NCBI GenBank assembly: GCA_029204225.1
Contig: CM055099.1
Span: 54,404,983 to 54,468,982, forward strand
Reading direction: 5' to 3'
DNA from: Diphasiastrum complanatum
Lineage: Eukaryota; Streptophyta; Lycopodiopsida; Lycopodiales; Lycopodiaceae
Length of the DNA stretch: 64,000 bases
Positions 11,546-24,821 of the stretch are shown here, piece by piece. The translations under genes and the position numbers were made by a program. The stretch's first letter is position 1. Every line of letters begins with the position of its first letter. The notes beneath the pieces were generated by a model. That model did no database searches and was not told the origin of the DNA. It worked only from the letters and a program-made list of their open reading frames with translations.

Positions 11546-11751
11546 GTACTTGTATATTTTTTTCCTATGAATGCATAGTTTTTTAATCAAATAGAATGGT
11601 GTGAACCATTATTTGAATAATTACATGGTATGAAATGACATTAACCATTGTATGTCCAAGTAATGATGAAAGCCTATATAGAAGTGTTTTACCAAGGTAG
11701 TATCTAAGAAGCTATTATATTGTTGACACTATCTCTCTCTATTTCTTAAAG

Positions 11752-12254
11752 AATGGAATCTAACCATTGTTGGCTATTCGGATTCCGATTTTGCAAGTGA
11801 TAAAATGGATCAAAAGTCCATAAATGCATATACTATCTTTCTTGGAGGCAATCTTGTGTCTTGGCTTTCAAAGAAGCAAGATACCATATCTCTATCTTCT
11901 TGTGAGGCGGAGTACAAAGCACTCACTACAACAACTAAAGAGGTGCTTTGGATCAAGAGGTTAATCATGGAGCTAAAGTGCATCAAAGAGGATGATCTTC
12001 CCTTGATCAAATGTGACAACATATCAGCCCAAGCTTTTGCAAACAATCCTATTTTTCATGCAAGAAGCAAGCATATAGAATTGGCACACCATTTTGTAAG
12101 GGAAAAGCTCATTGGAGGAGAAATCAACTTGGAACACGTTGACACATCTTCATGTATTGCTGATCTTCTCACAAAGCCACTTTGCAAAAGTGCCTTCTCA
12201 AAGCATAGATCTAATCTTGGCCTTATCTCAAGATCGATGCTTGATCCACATTAG
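11752..12254 (+). pseudogene. 5'-truncated copia RNase H domain
   Basis: Only the last part of pol is present. GYSDSDFASD, SSCEAEYKALTT and CDNISAQ mark RNase H, with the catalytic D, E and D retained. The C-terminus ...SRSMLDPH is normal for this lineage and is followed by the polypurine tract and 3' LTR. Everything upstream (gag to RT) is missing; the break lies near 11752, inside the intron region of the preceding gene. Confidence 0.9.
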
Positions 12255-12260
12255 ATACAT

Positions 12261-12272
12261 TTTTAGGAGGAG
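12261..12272 (+). promoter_or_regulatory. Copia polypurine tract
   Basis: TTTTAGGAGGAG directly precedes the 3' LTR. The same tract precedes the LTRs at 46114 and 51463. In the family it primes plus-strand DNA synthesis. Confidence 0.85.
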
Positions 12273-12885
12273 TGTCAAAAATATTGGAAAAATTTATCTA
12301 ATGTTGCAAGTAGGGGTCCTAAAAATGCCAAAGATGAATTGAGCTCTTTTGGCTTAGTAAATACCCATCTTAGAATAAAATATTCAAGGTAGGTAGAAGT
12401 AGAAACTCGAGCTACCATAGGAATTTCCATTTGTACTTTGCATGCCACATTTAATGCATGAAAAGACTAGGTGGCACAATTAGACATAGTGAGGTGGCTT
12501 GAATAAGTCTAGATAGCTTGAGAGGTGGATTCATAACTCCAATTCAACTCAAAGGAGGAGGAGAGTCCATGGATCTATATATATGTGATGTACTCTCATT
12601 GAGAAAATGATGAAAATTGTGTGTAATGCAAATTTGGAGATTAAGCTTTTTGTGCCCTCTCTCTCTACTCGAGTTTGTACTTTCATTTTCTCTCTCTAGT
12701 CGAGTTGAGGCATTTATGTGCTTAGTTTCATGTTTTGTTGACAGATCTTGCTTGTAACAAAATAATATTTCTTGTATGATCAACTTTCTTATTGTCAATC
12801 AATGCTAGTCTGATCTTTATGGTATTATTGGGCTTAGGAGATCAAAAGTACATGTGTAGGGCATCCCACACGTGTGAATTCAACA
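12273..12885 (+). repeat. 3' LTR, type C (613 bp)
   Basis: Starts TGTCAAAAATATTGG right after the polypurine tract and ends TTCAACA. It holds a TATA-like sequence (CTATATATATG, about 12573) and a CACACGTGTGAATTC palindrome at its 3' end. Short CT runs lie near 12658-12700. The sequence differs from LTR types A and B except for the ends and the palindrome. Confidence 0.88.
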
Positions 12886-12956
12886 TCTAGTATAAAAATG
12901 ATATATGGTGGTTGGCAGCTTTTCAGGAATTTTTTTTCATTATTAGATTAGATTCA

Positions 12957-13822
12957 ATGGATAGTAAGAATTCTTATTTAACTAAGTTGGCTTTATTCTT
13001 TGGACATGTACTGAAGGAGAATCATGATATATTATCATGGATATTCTCAAAAACATCTTACCCTAGGATCACCAAGAACCATATCGACGGAGGATTTCTC
13101 AATGTTCCAGGAGTTGGAGACTTCAATGTTGAATGGCACTTAGTAGGTGATTTGAAAATGGCAAATGGTGAAAGATGTAACTAGAAGTACATGAATTACT
13201 TTTTTATACTACATGAAAATGGAAAAAGATGTAACTAGAAGTACAAGAATCACTATAGAAAATGCAGATCCAAACTGGAAGCCTGTATTGCCTATTCCCT
13301 TGAAAAATGTGCATGTTTGCACTCTTCATGTAGAAGTTAGGATAATAGAGAATCTCGTTTATCTTCATATGGTTTTTGCTTGGAATAGTAAGCCAACATC
13401 ATCATCGAAGGAAGCTATCTGTCGATTAGAAGCTGTTTTATCGAAAGTAGGACTTCATAAATGTCAAAATACAGAAAGATGAAAAGCTTTCAGGAAAGTT
13501 AGGAAATATGCCTACTAAGCCAAGCATAGGAGGAGCAAAAGCACGTCGATTCCTATCAAACCATACTGGTAAGGCTTCTAATATTCAACACTCAGTCTGG
13601 AAAGATATTGTTGTTGCCACTCAAGACTTAGGGGTGACCGGCAAATCTAGATCAGCATTTCATCGAAATACACAACATGGAGGAATCAATGAAAAACGAA
13701 ACTATATTTGTCAATTATTTCAATGGTTCTTCCGTAGAGTTCAAATTCGACAGATCACCAAATCTTCAAATTACGACAAATTTAGAAAAGCTTGCAAATT
13801 CATTGAGCAACAAAGAAGCTAA
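12957..13822 (+). pseudogene. Unrecognised decayed gene in three frame segments
   Basis: Three consecutive coding-like blocks are read. The first, 12957-13184, has MDSKNSYLTKLALFFGHV, HDILSWIFSKTSYP and GVGDFNVEWHLVGDL. The second, 13225-13482, has NVHVCTLHVEVRIIENLVYLHMVFAW. The third, about 13471-13822, has DEKLSGKLGNMPTKPSIGGAKARRF and SVWKDIVVATQDL. The second and third overlap in different frames (a one-base shift near 13470). A short direct duplication around 13150-13250 (GAAAATGG..AAAGATGTAACTAGAAGTACA) separates the first two. The order of the blocks suggests one protein of about 280 residues, possibly of a transposon. I do not recognise the family. Confidence 0.4.
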
Positions 13823-13888
13823 AAATTTAGAGCTACAAAGATGCTACAAATTTAATTTGTATTCATAATATTCAATATATACAAAGTT

Positions 13889-14275
13889 TCATTCAGTGGG
13901 ATCTGATATTTCATCTTGTCCAATTGTTGTGCTATCATACAGTAACTCTCTACTTGCATAAGCATCCAAAAGATGCGCATTGTCCTTGTTACCACTCAAT
14001 TCTATATAAGTTGCATACAATGAATAATGGGAACTCCTTGATGGTATATTCCCATCTATAAATCCTAGTATGTTCAAAACATACGATCTCTTTACAAAAA
14101 TTATCTTATTTGCTTTAGCAAATTTATGTCCACCTAAATAATAAGATAAGGCTTTCACAGCCATTATCAGAGTCTCTCCAACTGGACTGAGTTTGGAATG
14201 AACAACACAAATTTCATTTTTTTGAAAGTGCCTCAAGTAGTGGCCGAGACCACTATCTCTGTGGAAAGATGATGA
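13889..14275 (-). CDS. Unrecognised minus-strand exon-like frame
   Basis: An open stretch from the stop near 14277 down to 13889 encodes about 125 residues with ordinary composition (GHYLRHFQKNEICVVHSK, VGETLIMAVKALSYYLGG, SRSSHYSLYATYIELSGN) and ends in an acidic tail before TGA. The upstream edge has an acceptor-like CTTTCCACAG, so this could be a last exon. No family is recognised and no neighbouring exon was found; it could be chance. Confidence 0.25.
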   Translation of the reverse strand, partial: SSSFHRDSGLGHYLRHFQKNEICVVHSKLSPVGETLIMAVKALSYYLGGHKFAKANKIIFVKRSYVLNILGFIDGNIPSRSSHYSLYATYIELSGNKDNAHLLDAYASRELLYDSTTIGQDEISDPTE

Positions 14276-15106
<831 letters not shown>

Positions 15107-15208
15107 TTGTCCATTGCTCATAGTCCCAAGGTATGCAATCAAAAGGTGGGACCCTCGGGCCTCTGTAGTGGCTCGTGGGTCATGCTCAATTTTTTTCCAA
15201 GGATTTGT

Positions 15209-15232
15209 CGATTCCGATTCGAATCGGAATCG
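15209..15232. repeat. Perfect 24-bp palindrome
   Basis: The half-site CGATTCCGATTC is followed at once by its exact complement GAATCGGAATCG, with no spacer. It could be a dimer binding site or the relic of an inverted insertion; nothing nearby tells which. Confidence 0.95.
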
Positions 15233-16956
<1,724 letters not shown>

Positions 16957-18300
16957 ATTATGGTGCAAGGACCTCTTCGTTTCACTCCTTTACATGAAAG
17001 CATGGCCACTCCTAGGGTCATAAGTCCCTTCCTAGGAAACAATGTTGGGAGAGATAGGATACCTAATCAACGAGGGAATGGCGGTAATAGTCCTGAAAAT
17101 GTATATCCTCCTTCTCAACGGTTCTCAACGTATTATGGAAGGAGCCGGGCAGAGGCCATTCTGCCCGGTTCATTTCCAAAAATTTTTAGGCTTGGCCCCT
17201 CCGGGCCTTGCCTTAAAAAATTCTGGAAATCCTTACCAGGCAGAATGGCCTCTGCCCGGCCCCTTCCATTGCGTAATGGATTTTTGAACCCTTTTTAAAC
17301 CAATCCTTAGCTGCCACGTGGCCGGTGCAAGCAGAATCAACACTTAAAAAATTTGAGACCAATCTAATGCTGCCACATGGCAGACGCAGGCAGAATCTGC
17401 ACTAATTTTTTTTTAAAAAAAAGGTGACTATTCGGCTTTTTAATCTGTTCAAAAATGGGCAGAATAGTCACCGAAAATCCATTACGGAACCAAAACGGTG
17501 GCTTCTTTGGCCGTGGTGTGATACCTCATCAACAACGAACCAACAATGGAAACTTTTTAGGTCATGGATGAATGCATAATCAAAGTGGGCAAACCTCGTC
17601 AAAGAGGCAGGAGTGGTTTTTCACAGAACACTTTTGCAGATAGCAGGGTAGATCATGACCAAGGCAGGGGTAAAATCTCAGCAATTTTTTCCAAATCCGC
17701 CCAGTCATGTCCAGGCTTGTTAGTAGCCTTTTGTTAACGCCAAAGGCGTTGGTTGGGTCAACCCAAGTGTTTATCAGCCAAATGGTAGCTTTTTCAACCA
17801 TCCAGGTGCTGCAATTTGTCATGATTTACTAAGCATTACAGTATTTTTGAAATCTTCCTTACTCTTTTTGTTTACCATGCCGTGTACTTCTAATTTGGGT
17901 TCTCTTGTTAGATTGTAACCATTATCTGAAATGATTAATTCCTCTCCAGGACAGCAGGTGGATTGCTCTTGGATGTCTTCTATTAAAACCGCATCTTTAC
18001 TAAAGCAGTAAAGGGTGGACGATAGTGTGTTATTTTAGCTATGAGAAGTTAAAATCGTGGGAGAGTACAAGTATATGATTGTGCAAAGTGGAAGTTAAAA
18101 TAGTAAAAATTGCAGGTTCTGAAGGTGTATATTATCCACCGATGGGAACCCCGAGAGATCTTGTATGCTATGCCCATCCTAGAGGAATACAAGTGTCTCC
18201 ACTCCCAACCATTGCTCCAATTACCCATATTGAGCATTTGGTGCATTTGGTGGCAAAGCAAATCGAGTACTACTTCAGGCACGCACCATAATTATGTTAA
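16957..18300 (+). pseudogene. LARP1-like gene remnant, exons split by a foldback element
   Basis: Coding-like pieces appear in order on the plus strand. The first, at 16957-17120, is Gly/Asn/Pro-rich (RIPNQRGNGGNSPENVYPP). The next, after the foldback, at 17489-17560, has GGFFGRGVIPHQQRTNNGN. Then 17733-17830 has NPSVYQPNGSFFNHPGA. Finally 18115-18290, after a TTGCAG acceptor, has GVYYPPMGTPRDL and then LVAKQIEYYF. In La-related protein 1, a Gly/Pro-rich N-terminal region leads into the La motif, which begins with a KQIEYYFS sequence; the last exon here stops exactly there. LARP1 binds mRNA ends and controls translation and decay. The donor after YYF reads GC rather than GT, and stops lie between pieces, so I treat it as a remnant. 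The La domain itself is not seen. Confidence 0.42.
17136..17490. mobile_element. Foldback/MITE-like element with nested inverted repeats
   Basis: Arms at 17136-17165 and 17239-17268 pair over 30 bp with one mismatch (TGGAAGGAGCCGGGCAGAGG... against its complement). Between them lies a smaller GGCCC-rich palindrome. A second inverted pair (GTAATGGATTTTT at 17274 and its complement at 17473-17487) encloses a third (GGTGACTATTC at 17423-17433 and GAATAGTCACC at 17462-17472). No coding capacity. It separates two Gly/Asn-rich LARP1-like pieces, so it probably inserted there. Family unknown; no clear target-site duplication was fixed. Confidence 0.7.
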
Positions 18301-18595
18301 TAATTGTTGGTGCCAAGCAAAACACAAGTGTTTGTTGACGTCAGCAATTTGCCTTTTCCTATGTGGTGATCCCAGGCTCTCCTTTCTTGGCATGTAGGTG
18401 CTCCTCCTTTTCCCAAAAAGGACATCAGAAGCTTTTGTACTGTCATTGTTTTTATATTATATGTGAGTCTTTGTCTCAGATACGTTTCTGTTTCTTGGTT
18501 CTCTTTGCAATTGCATGGTGCCATGGATATAACTTGGGAACTATCTATCTATCTAATCTATCTTGGGTGCGCTCTCTTAGTTTTCAGTAGCTGCT

Positions 18596-19437
18596 TTAAA
18601 AATCTTTAAGCAAAGCTCTAACATTCTCCAAAGTGAGAAAGAGAACCACTGCAAAGGGCCCCTGCCTAGTGACGGTGGGAACAAAACCCTTGTACAAGGC
18701 CATTGGGCCTTCTGCTCTCACAGTCTTGATAGCACAATCCAGAGCTCCTTTGTAAGGGGGTTCCTCTCCACCCTCAACGACACTCATGTTCATGATGCGT
18801 GTTTTCACTACATCAATAGGGTTTGATGCCACAGAAGCCACCAGGCCAGCACTAAAACTGGCAGCCACTTGAGTGGCGAATCCATCCCTTGTGATGTTGT
18901 GAGATACGAGAGTTTCCTTGATCTGATCGTACGTAGCAAGCTGTGCGGCAGTCACAACCATTGCTCTTTGCACTGTTGGGCCGCATCCTGTCCAAAGCGT
19001 TGTCACTCCCTCTTGCCTTACCATTCGAACCAAAGCATCCCCCACCCCTGCGTAGTTTCTTCTCTGATGGGCAGGAAGCCTACCATCGGCCTGCATCCTT
19101 ACCATGGCAACATCAGCAGGATTGCCGACAATGGCACCAATGCCTCCAGCCAAAAGCCCCGCTGCAACTTTCTTCGGCAGAGAAAGGCCAGTTGTTTCTT
19201 TCTGAGAGGAAGAGAAGGTCGTAAAGGCCCAATCTTGTGGTCGAATAAAGGGTTTGCCTTAGCACAGCCGCAGATACTCCCGAAAAGAGGGCAAGGGCTC
19301 CTTCGGTTTGGACGGGAAGGATGTGCTGCAGGTTCTACTTTCAACTGCATGCGGACCTTGATCAGATCCAAAGGATGAGTTAAGGAGCCTGCAACAATGG
19401 AAGCAACTCCACCCTCAACAAAAGCCTTTAAGCCCAT
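18596..19437 (-). pseudogene. Mitochondrial dicarboxylate carrier (DIC/PUMP type), frameshifted
   Basis: This belongs to the mitochondrial carrier family, closest by eye to plant dicarboxylate carriers, which exchange malate, succinate and similar acids for phosphate across the inner membrane. It starts MGLKAFVEGGVASIVAGS. All three carrier signatures are visible: HPLDLIKVRMQ, NPADVAMVRMQ and NPIDVVKTRIM. It ends ...RALLKDF at 18596, the normal C-terminus. The frame changes twice. After VRMQLKVEP the match moves to another frame (QTEGALALFSGVSAAV). Near 19215 it moves again to ETTGLSLPKKVAAGLLAGG. The total of about 280 codons is shorter than the usual 300 or so, because the loop after the first signature is partly missing. 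Plant DIC genes usually lack introns, so introns do not explain this. A pseudogene is likeliest; assembly errors cannot be excluded. Confidence 0.85.
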
Positions 19438-19807
19438 GGCAAGGCACTTGAGAGCAGGGCTTTACGCTCTTCTTAACAGAAACTGAAGACAATTCAAAAA
19501 AAAAAAAACTACTTGCCGGGACTTAATAACTAGTTTCAATGGCGTGCAGGAGGTTTCTTGCTGCAATTTTGACAGAGCAGAGCAGATACAAAAATTTCTT
19601 GAGTGCTTGCTTTGTCCTCGTCTATAAAGTTAAGAAGAGCGAGATCCAAGAAACAGCCTTGAAACTCGATCATGAAATATCCTAAGATTTGCGATGTAGT
19701 TCAAGAAACAGTGCGATGGATGGATGGATCAGTGAACGTTGGACATAGTTCTAGGGCTTGAGGTTATATTGTTGAGCTTGGAGAAAGAATGATTATGCCA
19801 CCAAGTT

Positions 19808-19825
19808 AGAAAGCCTATATAGGAA
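19808..19825 (-). promoter_or_regulatory. Possible TATA box upstream of the carrier gene
   Basis: CCTATATAGG lies about 380 bp upstream of the carrier start codon on the minus strand. It is the only good TATA-like site noticed there; it is symmetric, so orientation is not informative. Confidence 0.25.
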
Positions 19826-20212
19826 AAGCTTTGGTGCTTCTGGCACGACCCATGTGAGGGAAGCGCGTTTGATCGGATCAACCATGCAGTATGGTGCCAT
19901 TCCCGTTGACCCATGTGAAAAAAGTGATGTTTGAATCAGAGGTGGAAAAGGAAAACGGAGGCGCAGTGGCCAGCATCAATGAGCAGCCTGGCTTCTCAAC
20001 AACGCGGAAAGCGGGCCGAACCGTGTCCATGTGTCTAGGAATTGAGTGAAAGTGAACCGAAGGTGAGTAATTTTATTTGCAATGCCTCAAAGACCCTTTC
20101 CATGTCCACCTGCTCATCCCCGCGATGCATCGCCTTGCATCAGCTTTTCACCTCAGAGAACGGGTTTACCCGTTTTCTCCAAGAGCTGATTTTAAGAAAA
20201 ATCACAAACACT

Positions 20213-20257
20213 CTCACCTCTTGAGCAACCCGTGTTGTGCCCGGGTGAAGAGGTGAG
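20213..20257. repeat. Hairpin, 10-bp perfect arms
   Basis: CTCACCTCTT at 20213-20222 pairs with AAGAGGTGAG at 20248-20257; an inner ACCCG/CGGGT pair extends the stem. A second small palindrome, AACGGGT-TT-ACCCGTT, lies about 45 bp upstream near 20159. Confidence 0.8.
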
Positions 20258-22270
20258 CATGGAAATGGGCTCAGTGCTTGGGAAACCTCTAGCCACGACC
20301 TACAAAATCGGAATCCTAGTTTTCATTCCTTCAAAATCCTTAACCTACAAGCAAATAATAGCACTTTTCTTGTTTTCTTATAGAGTTTAACATCTTGCAA
20401 CTTTCCATTTGCAAACTTCCTTTTTCCTGCGTAAAACTTGCCCTCTGTTTCTTTGTACAATTTCTTAAAAAATTTGTTGGTTTAACTTATCGTTTCCAAA
20501 TTTATATTTCCTTTATATGATGCCCCTTGTTCTAGTACTCTTGGAACTTGAACCCTACTATGGAAATTGAACCCTACTATGTACTATGGAAATTTACTTG
20601 TTCTAGAATGGAAACCATTGCAAAACGACATTGAATTTTTTCTCTTTTTATCATGCATTGTTTTTTTGTTTTTGGTTTTTAATAAGAGTGTAGATCAAGG
20701 AGTAGCCAATGAGGAGGCTTTTTTTTGTACAAAGAAGACAAGGGATTACATAGTATCGATGGCATTGCAAAAGTGATTGTATGGGTTGCAAAGTTTGTTC
20801 ATAAGGTAGCATAATTTATGGCCAAAGATGCAAAGAGACCCTAAGAGCTCCTGCAAAAGGTGATCAAGCACAAGTGATATAAATGAGCACCTTGAATTGA
20901 TTGATCCTAAAATCAACATATGAAACTCTTGCTTGAAATGACATGATAATGAAGACACAAAGCTATATATATACCAGCAAGCAAATTCAATTACCCTAGC
21001 ATCAGTGTGGATGACCCTCAACACATGTAATGAAAAAATAGACACAGATTATTGAGAGCAAACACCAACCAATATTGTATTGAAGTGGAGGTTTAAGAGT
21101 GTTTAGATGCATCAGAAACTCTCCAAAACTTAATTTTAATAATCGGCTTCAATCCTTTGAATGAATTAGAAATGATAGCTTCCTTATATACTAGTTGGGG
21201 GTACGACCTTCCAAGCTATGGATCAATCTCAAAGAATGAGGCATCACACCAGCAGCATACGACTACTAGTCTCACAATCAAGGATTGGTCGGGTTGGTTT
21301 GTCCACCATCCGTACCCTTTGTGGTTGCTTGATTTGGCATGCTTAGAATAGAATCCTTGGTTGAGGTAAGTTACATCTAATTATTATTTCATAAGAGTGT
21401 ACTGAGGTGGCATATGACCATATAAAAGAATTAACATCATTCTATTTATTTGTACCATGTACTCACACATTAACAATGAAGGTTCTATAAAAAAAAAATT
21501 GCAATATTTTTATGGTGTATGATGGTCCAAAAATCCCAATTCTATTTACACTTTTTTGGGAAAATACCCAAGGCCAAGAGCTTCTAATAAATATTAAAAA
21601 CAAAAAAAGTTCCATATGTTAAAATTTCACAATTCTAGCTTGACCAATTTTGGTCATATTGCTTGAAAATTGTATTATGGTCATGTTGTGGCTTGTCTCA
21701 TTCCTAACCTAGCATAGGAGTGACACCTTTGGAATGAGTCCAAAAAGTGTATGGATAGGCTAGAGAAATTTTAGGATCTAAAAATAGCATGTTTTACATT
21801 GTTTTTGGATCCCGAGGTCTTGACCCCAAGTTAGGGTGGATCAAATGACCTATTAGGGTAGATGTTAGGGTTAGGGTATGATTAGTTCAGAGGTGCCCTA
21901 ATATGCTCAGATCCGAGCTTGAAAAGTATAAATGTATGATGGGATTTCCATCCAAATATTAAAAAAAATCGAGTTTTTCGACTTCTATCATCATTGTCTT
22001 TTGGTTGCAAGTTCTAGCTATTGGATGCGAGTGTTCTTATGCATTAATTGCTTGTTTTGGAAGGTACTGAACCCATTTACAGGTCTGAGAAGCTTGCTGT
22101 ACTTTAATTTGGTTCATTTGATCAAATCTATGTGCCTAAAGTGGAGTTAAATGCCAAATTTGCAAGTTTTGTAACTAGTCTTGATTCTAGCTCATAGTTT
22201 GGATCTAGATCTTTGATTTGTGCATCCTCCATCACTTTTAAGATTGATTGGGATTCATTTTTCTATAAAA
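20258..22270. other. Mostly featureless DNA, probably ending in an LTR
   Basis: No gene is supported. The last few hundred bases probably belong to a copia 5' LTR, because they end ATTTTGTCA directly before a primer-binding site at 22279, but the LTR start could not be placed. Confidence 0.35.
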
Positions 22271-22278
22271 TTTTGTCA

Positions 22279-22291
22279 TGGTATCAGAGCC
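22279..22291 (+). promoter_or_regulatory. Copia primer-binding site
   Basis: TGGTATCAGAGCC follows an LTR-like end TTTTGTCA, the same arrangement as at 41343-41363. A leader of about 400 bp follows and then jumps directly to RT sequence, so gag, protease and integrase are deleted. Confidence 0.8.
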
Positions 22292-22694
22292 TAATCAAAA
22301 GTGAGCTTTAGATTTAATTTTCTCAAGTTTAGATCCTAGATTTGAGTAGTATTGGCTTTGTCCTTGCTACTAGTTGCTAATCTAGTGATTGTACCTTCAA
22401 ATTTGGTTTCATTTGAGTGATAATAGATCAAAGAAAACTTGTTTTGCTGAGTTATAGCTTCAGAAACCGAGATTGACCCATTTCCATTCAATCAAACCAA
22501 ATTAGAAAGTTCTTATGAGTTGAATCTTGGAGTGCATGTCTCCTAGTAGAGATTTCCATAAGGATGTGAATGCCACCACTCTTTAGAAGTTTGGATCAGC
22601 CATTTGAGAGCTTAATTGGGTCGTTCTTAGGCTTCTTAAAGTCCTAAAATACACCTTTTAGGTTCAGATCAAGTGTTTTGATGAGTTTTCATCC

Positions 22695-23996
22695 TGCTTT
22701 CTTCAATGCCGAATTGGAAGAAGACTTATTCATAGACCAACCACTTGGTTTTGTAAGCCAAGAATATCCAAAGTATGGATGTCACATGAATAAAAGTATT
22801 TATGGTCTGAAACAAGCAACAAGACAATGATATAGAAAAGAAGGACGAAGTACTATGTTCCTTAGGCTTCGAACCTCTATTTGCTGAATCAAATGTCTAT
22901 ATCAAGCATGTCCAAAATGAAATAATCATTCTAGCTGTCTATGTTGATGACACGCTTATCTTCTCAAGAAGAGAGAAGTTAATTTCAGATGTCAAAAGAG
23001 ACATTTTTGGAATATTTGAGATCGCTGATCTAGGAGAAGCAAAAATCTATCTAGGCTTGAATTCCAAAGAGACTTTGAAGGTGGTAAGTTGTATCTTCAC
23101 CAACAAAAGTACACTCAAAAGATCATTGAAAACTTCGATATGCTCGAATGCAAAGGTGTGCATACTCCCATGATACCTGGAACAATACTGAACAAGGTAG
23201 ATTGTCCACATACTGTAGAGGAAGAGAAGCGAATGGCCAATACACCCTATCGTAGGCTGATTGGATCATTGTTATATCTTGCAGACAACACCAGACCTGA
23301 TATAGCATTTGAAGTATACAGGCTGAGATAATTTAATCAGGACCCATGATCGTTGCATTGGAATTTAGCAAAAAAATTACTACAATATCTCTAGGAAACG
23401 AAAGACTTTGGACTGTGTTATTCGAAGAAAGCTGGATTTCACATCGAATCTTATAGTGACGCAAGCTGGGCATCCATGAAGGATGATAGCAAGAGTATTT
23501 CAGGAGGTTGTACTCTAGTATCTGACGCAACAAACCTTTGGATAAGCAAGAAGCAAACAACAATAGCTCAATCTTCCTGTGAACCAGAATATGTAGCAGC
23601 AGCCAAGATGGCAAACGAGCTGATCTAGATCAAACAGATGTTGTAGGGATTTGATGAATCTATTTCTGAATCTTATGTCTTGTTAATGGATAACACTTCA
23701 GCAATCTATCTTACAAAAGATCTTGTATTTCATTCAAAAATGAAGCACACAGCTATCAAGTATAATGTAATTCGGGACTTAGTTGAGAAGAAGATACTAA
23801 AGACAGTCTTCATACCCACAGAGGAAATGACAGCTGATATCTTTACGAAGCCACTCAATAAAGCTTTGTTCAAGAAACAACTAAGAAGATTGAGATTAGT
23901 CCAACTGCCCACTTTGAGAGGGATCTATAGAACACCTGATCAGACATATCTCGATTTTACTAACGAAGTGTGCAGTTTACTTGACAAAGGATGAGA
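22695..23996 (+). pseudogene. Copia RT/RNase H pseudogene
   Basis: From AFFNAELEEDLFIDQPLGF onward the sequence follows the RT domain through YGLKQATRQ, VYVDDT, GSLLYLADNTRPDIAF, then RNase H (SYSDASWAS-like, NTSAIYLTKD, ADIFTKPLNKALF) and ends normally at 23994. Frameshifts near 22830 and 23060 and stops at about 22828, 23330 and 23625 break it. It is the same lineage as the minus-strand copy at 28491-30150. Gag to early RT is missing. Confidence 0.88.
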
Positions 23997-24360
23997 AACA
24001 AACGCGAACTCGAAACAATTCTATTCGTGATCAACCTCGAAGGATTCGCAAAATTTATCTTGCTTGAAATTCACGAAACGGTTTCTTGTAGAAGCTCGTG
24101 GTTTTTTGTTGAAGCTCGAAAGATTCGTAAACAAAATCTTGTCACGAAATATTATGTTTCTTGTTCAAAGCTCACCTGTCACGAGCAATTCACGAAATAC
24201 GAAAATGTCACACTTCTTCAAGCTCAAAGACTGTCATCTGTCGCAAACAATTCACGAAACATGAAAATGTTGCGAAGAAACAAGTATCGCGAATAATTCG
24301 TGAAACACGAAGCTATAACAAAGAGATGGACTGTCACGAATAATTTGCGAACATAAATTA
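23997..24360 (+). other. Post-pol region rich in TTCACGAA/TTCGTGAA motifs
   Basis: Directly after pol, short palindromic words such as TTCACGAA, TTCGTGAA and TTCGCGAA recur about every 20-40 bases over 350 bp. A similar cluster follows the related pol at 35560-35700. It may be part of the 3' untranslated region of this copia lineage. Confidence 0.6.
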
Positions 24361-24399
24361 ATCGACCCTGAAAACAGAGTGTCTATTTGAATATCAACC

Positions 24400-24720
24400 G
24401 TCGTAAATGGTTAGATCTACTGTTACAGAGTTAAAAGGCCAAAAGACTTGTAATTAAAAGGCCAAAAGACCTATCCTGTAGCAATATAAATACATGTGCA
24501 CTACTCATTATAACTAACTCTCAAACTGAAGAGACTCTAAGACTCATTCAATCAGAGACACAACAACGAGATAAGACAACAAGAAATGTATACTGATTCA
24601 GATTCAGAATTATAAATTCGTTTTTGATCAATAGTTTTTCTGTTTGTCCAAAATTGTCTTAAGTTGTCTCTTAATTCCACATATTATTTCCGCATGCTAA
24701 TTCAATCAAGGTAAATATAT
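24400..24720 (+). repeat. Possible 3' LTR piece with TATA box
   Basis: CAATATAAATACATG at about 24482 is a good TATA context, preceded by a direct repeat of TTAAAAGGCCAAAAGAC. The position downstream of pol suggests a 3' LTR, but its borders are not visible. Confidence 0.35.
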
Positions 24721-24821
24721 TTTTATTAGTACATAGATTAGAAACAAATTTGATTGAAGACATTGATATTAGTTTGATTTATTCAAACTTTCATCGTGTT
24801 CTCTGTAATTATTACTATTTT

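Noticed and set aside
20746-21045. 99-codon minus-strand frame
   Set aside because: No motif, no duplicate, Cys/Phe/Leu-rich composition typical of AT-rich non-coding DNA.
21855-21890. TTAGGGTTAGGG-like words resembling telomere repeats
   Set aside because: Only two adjacent units; too short for an interstitial telomere.
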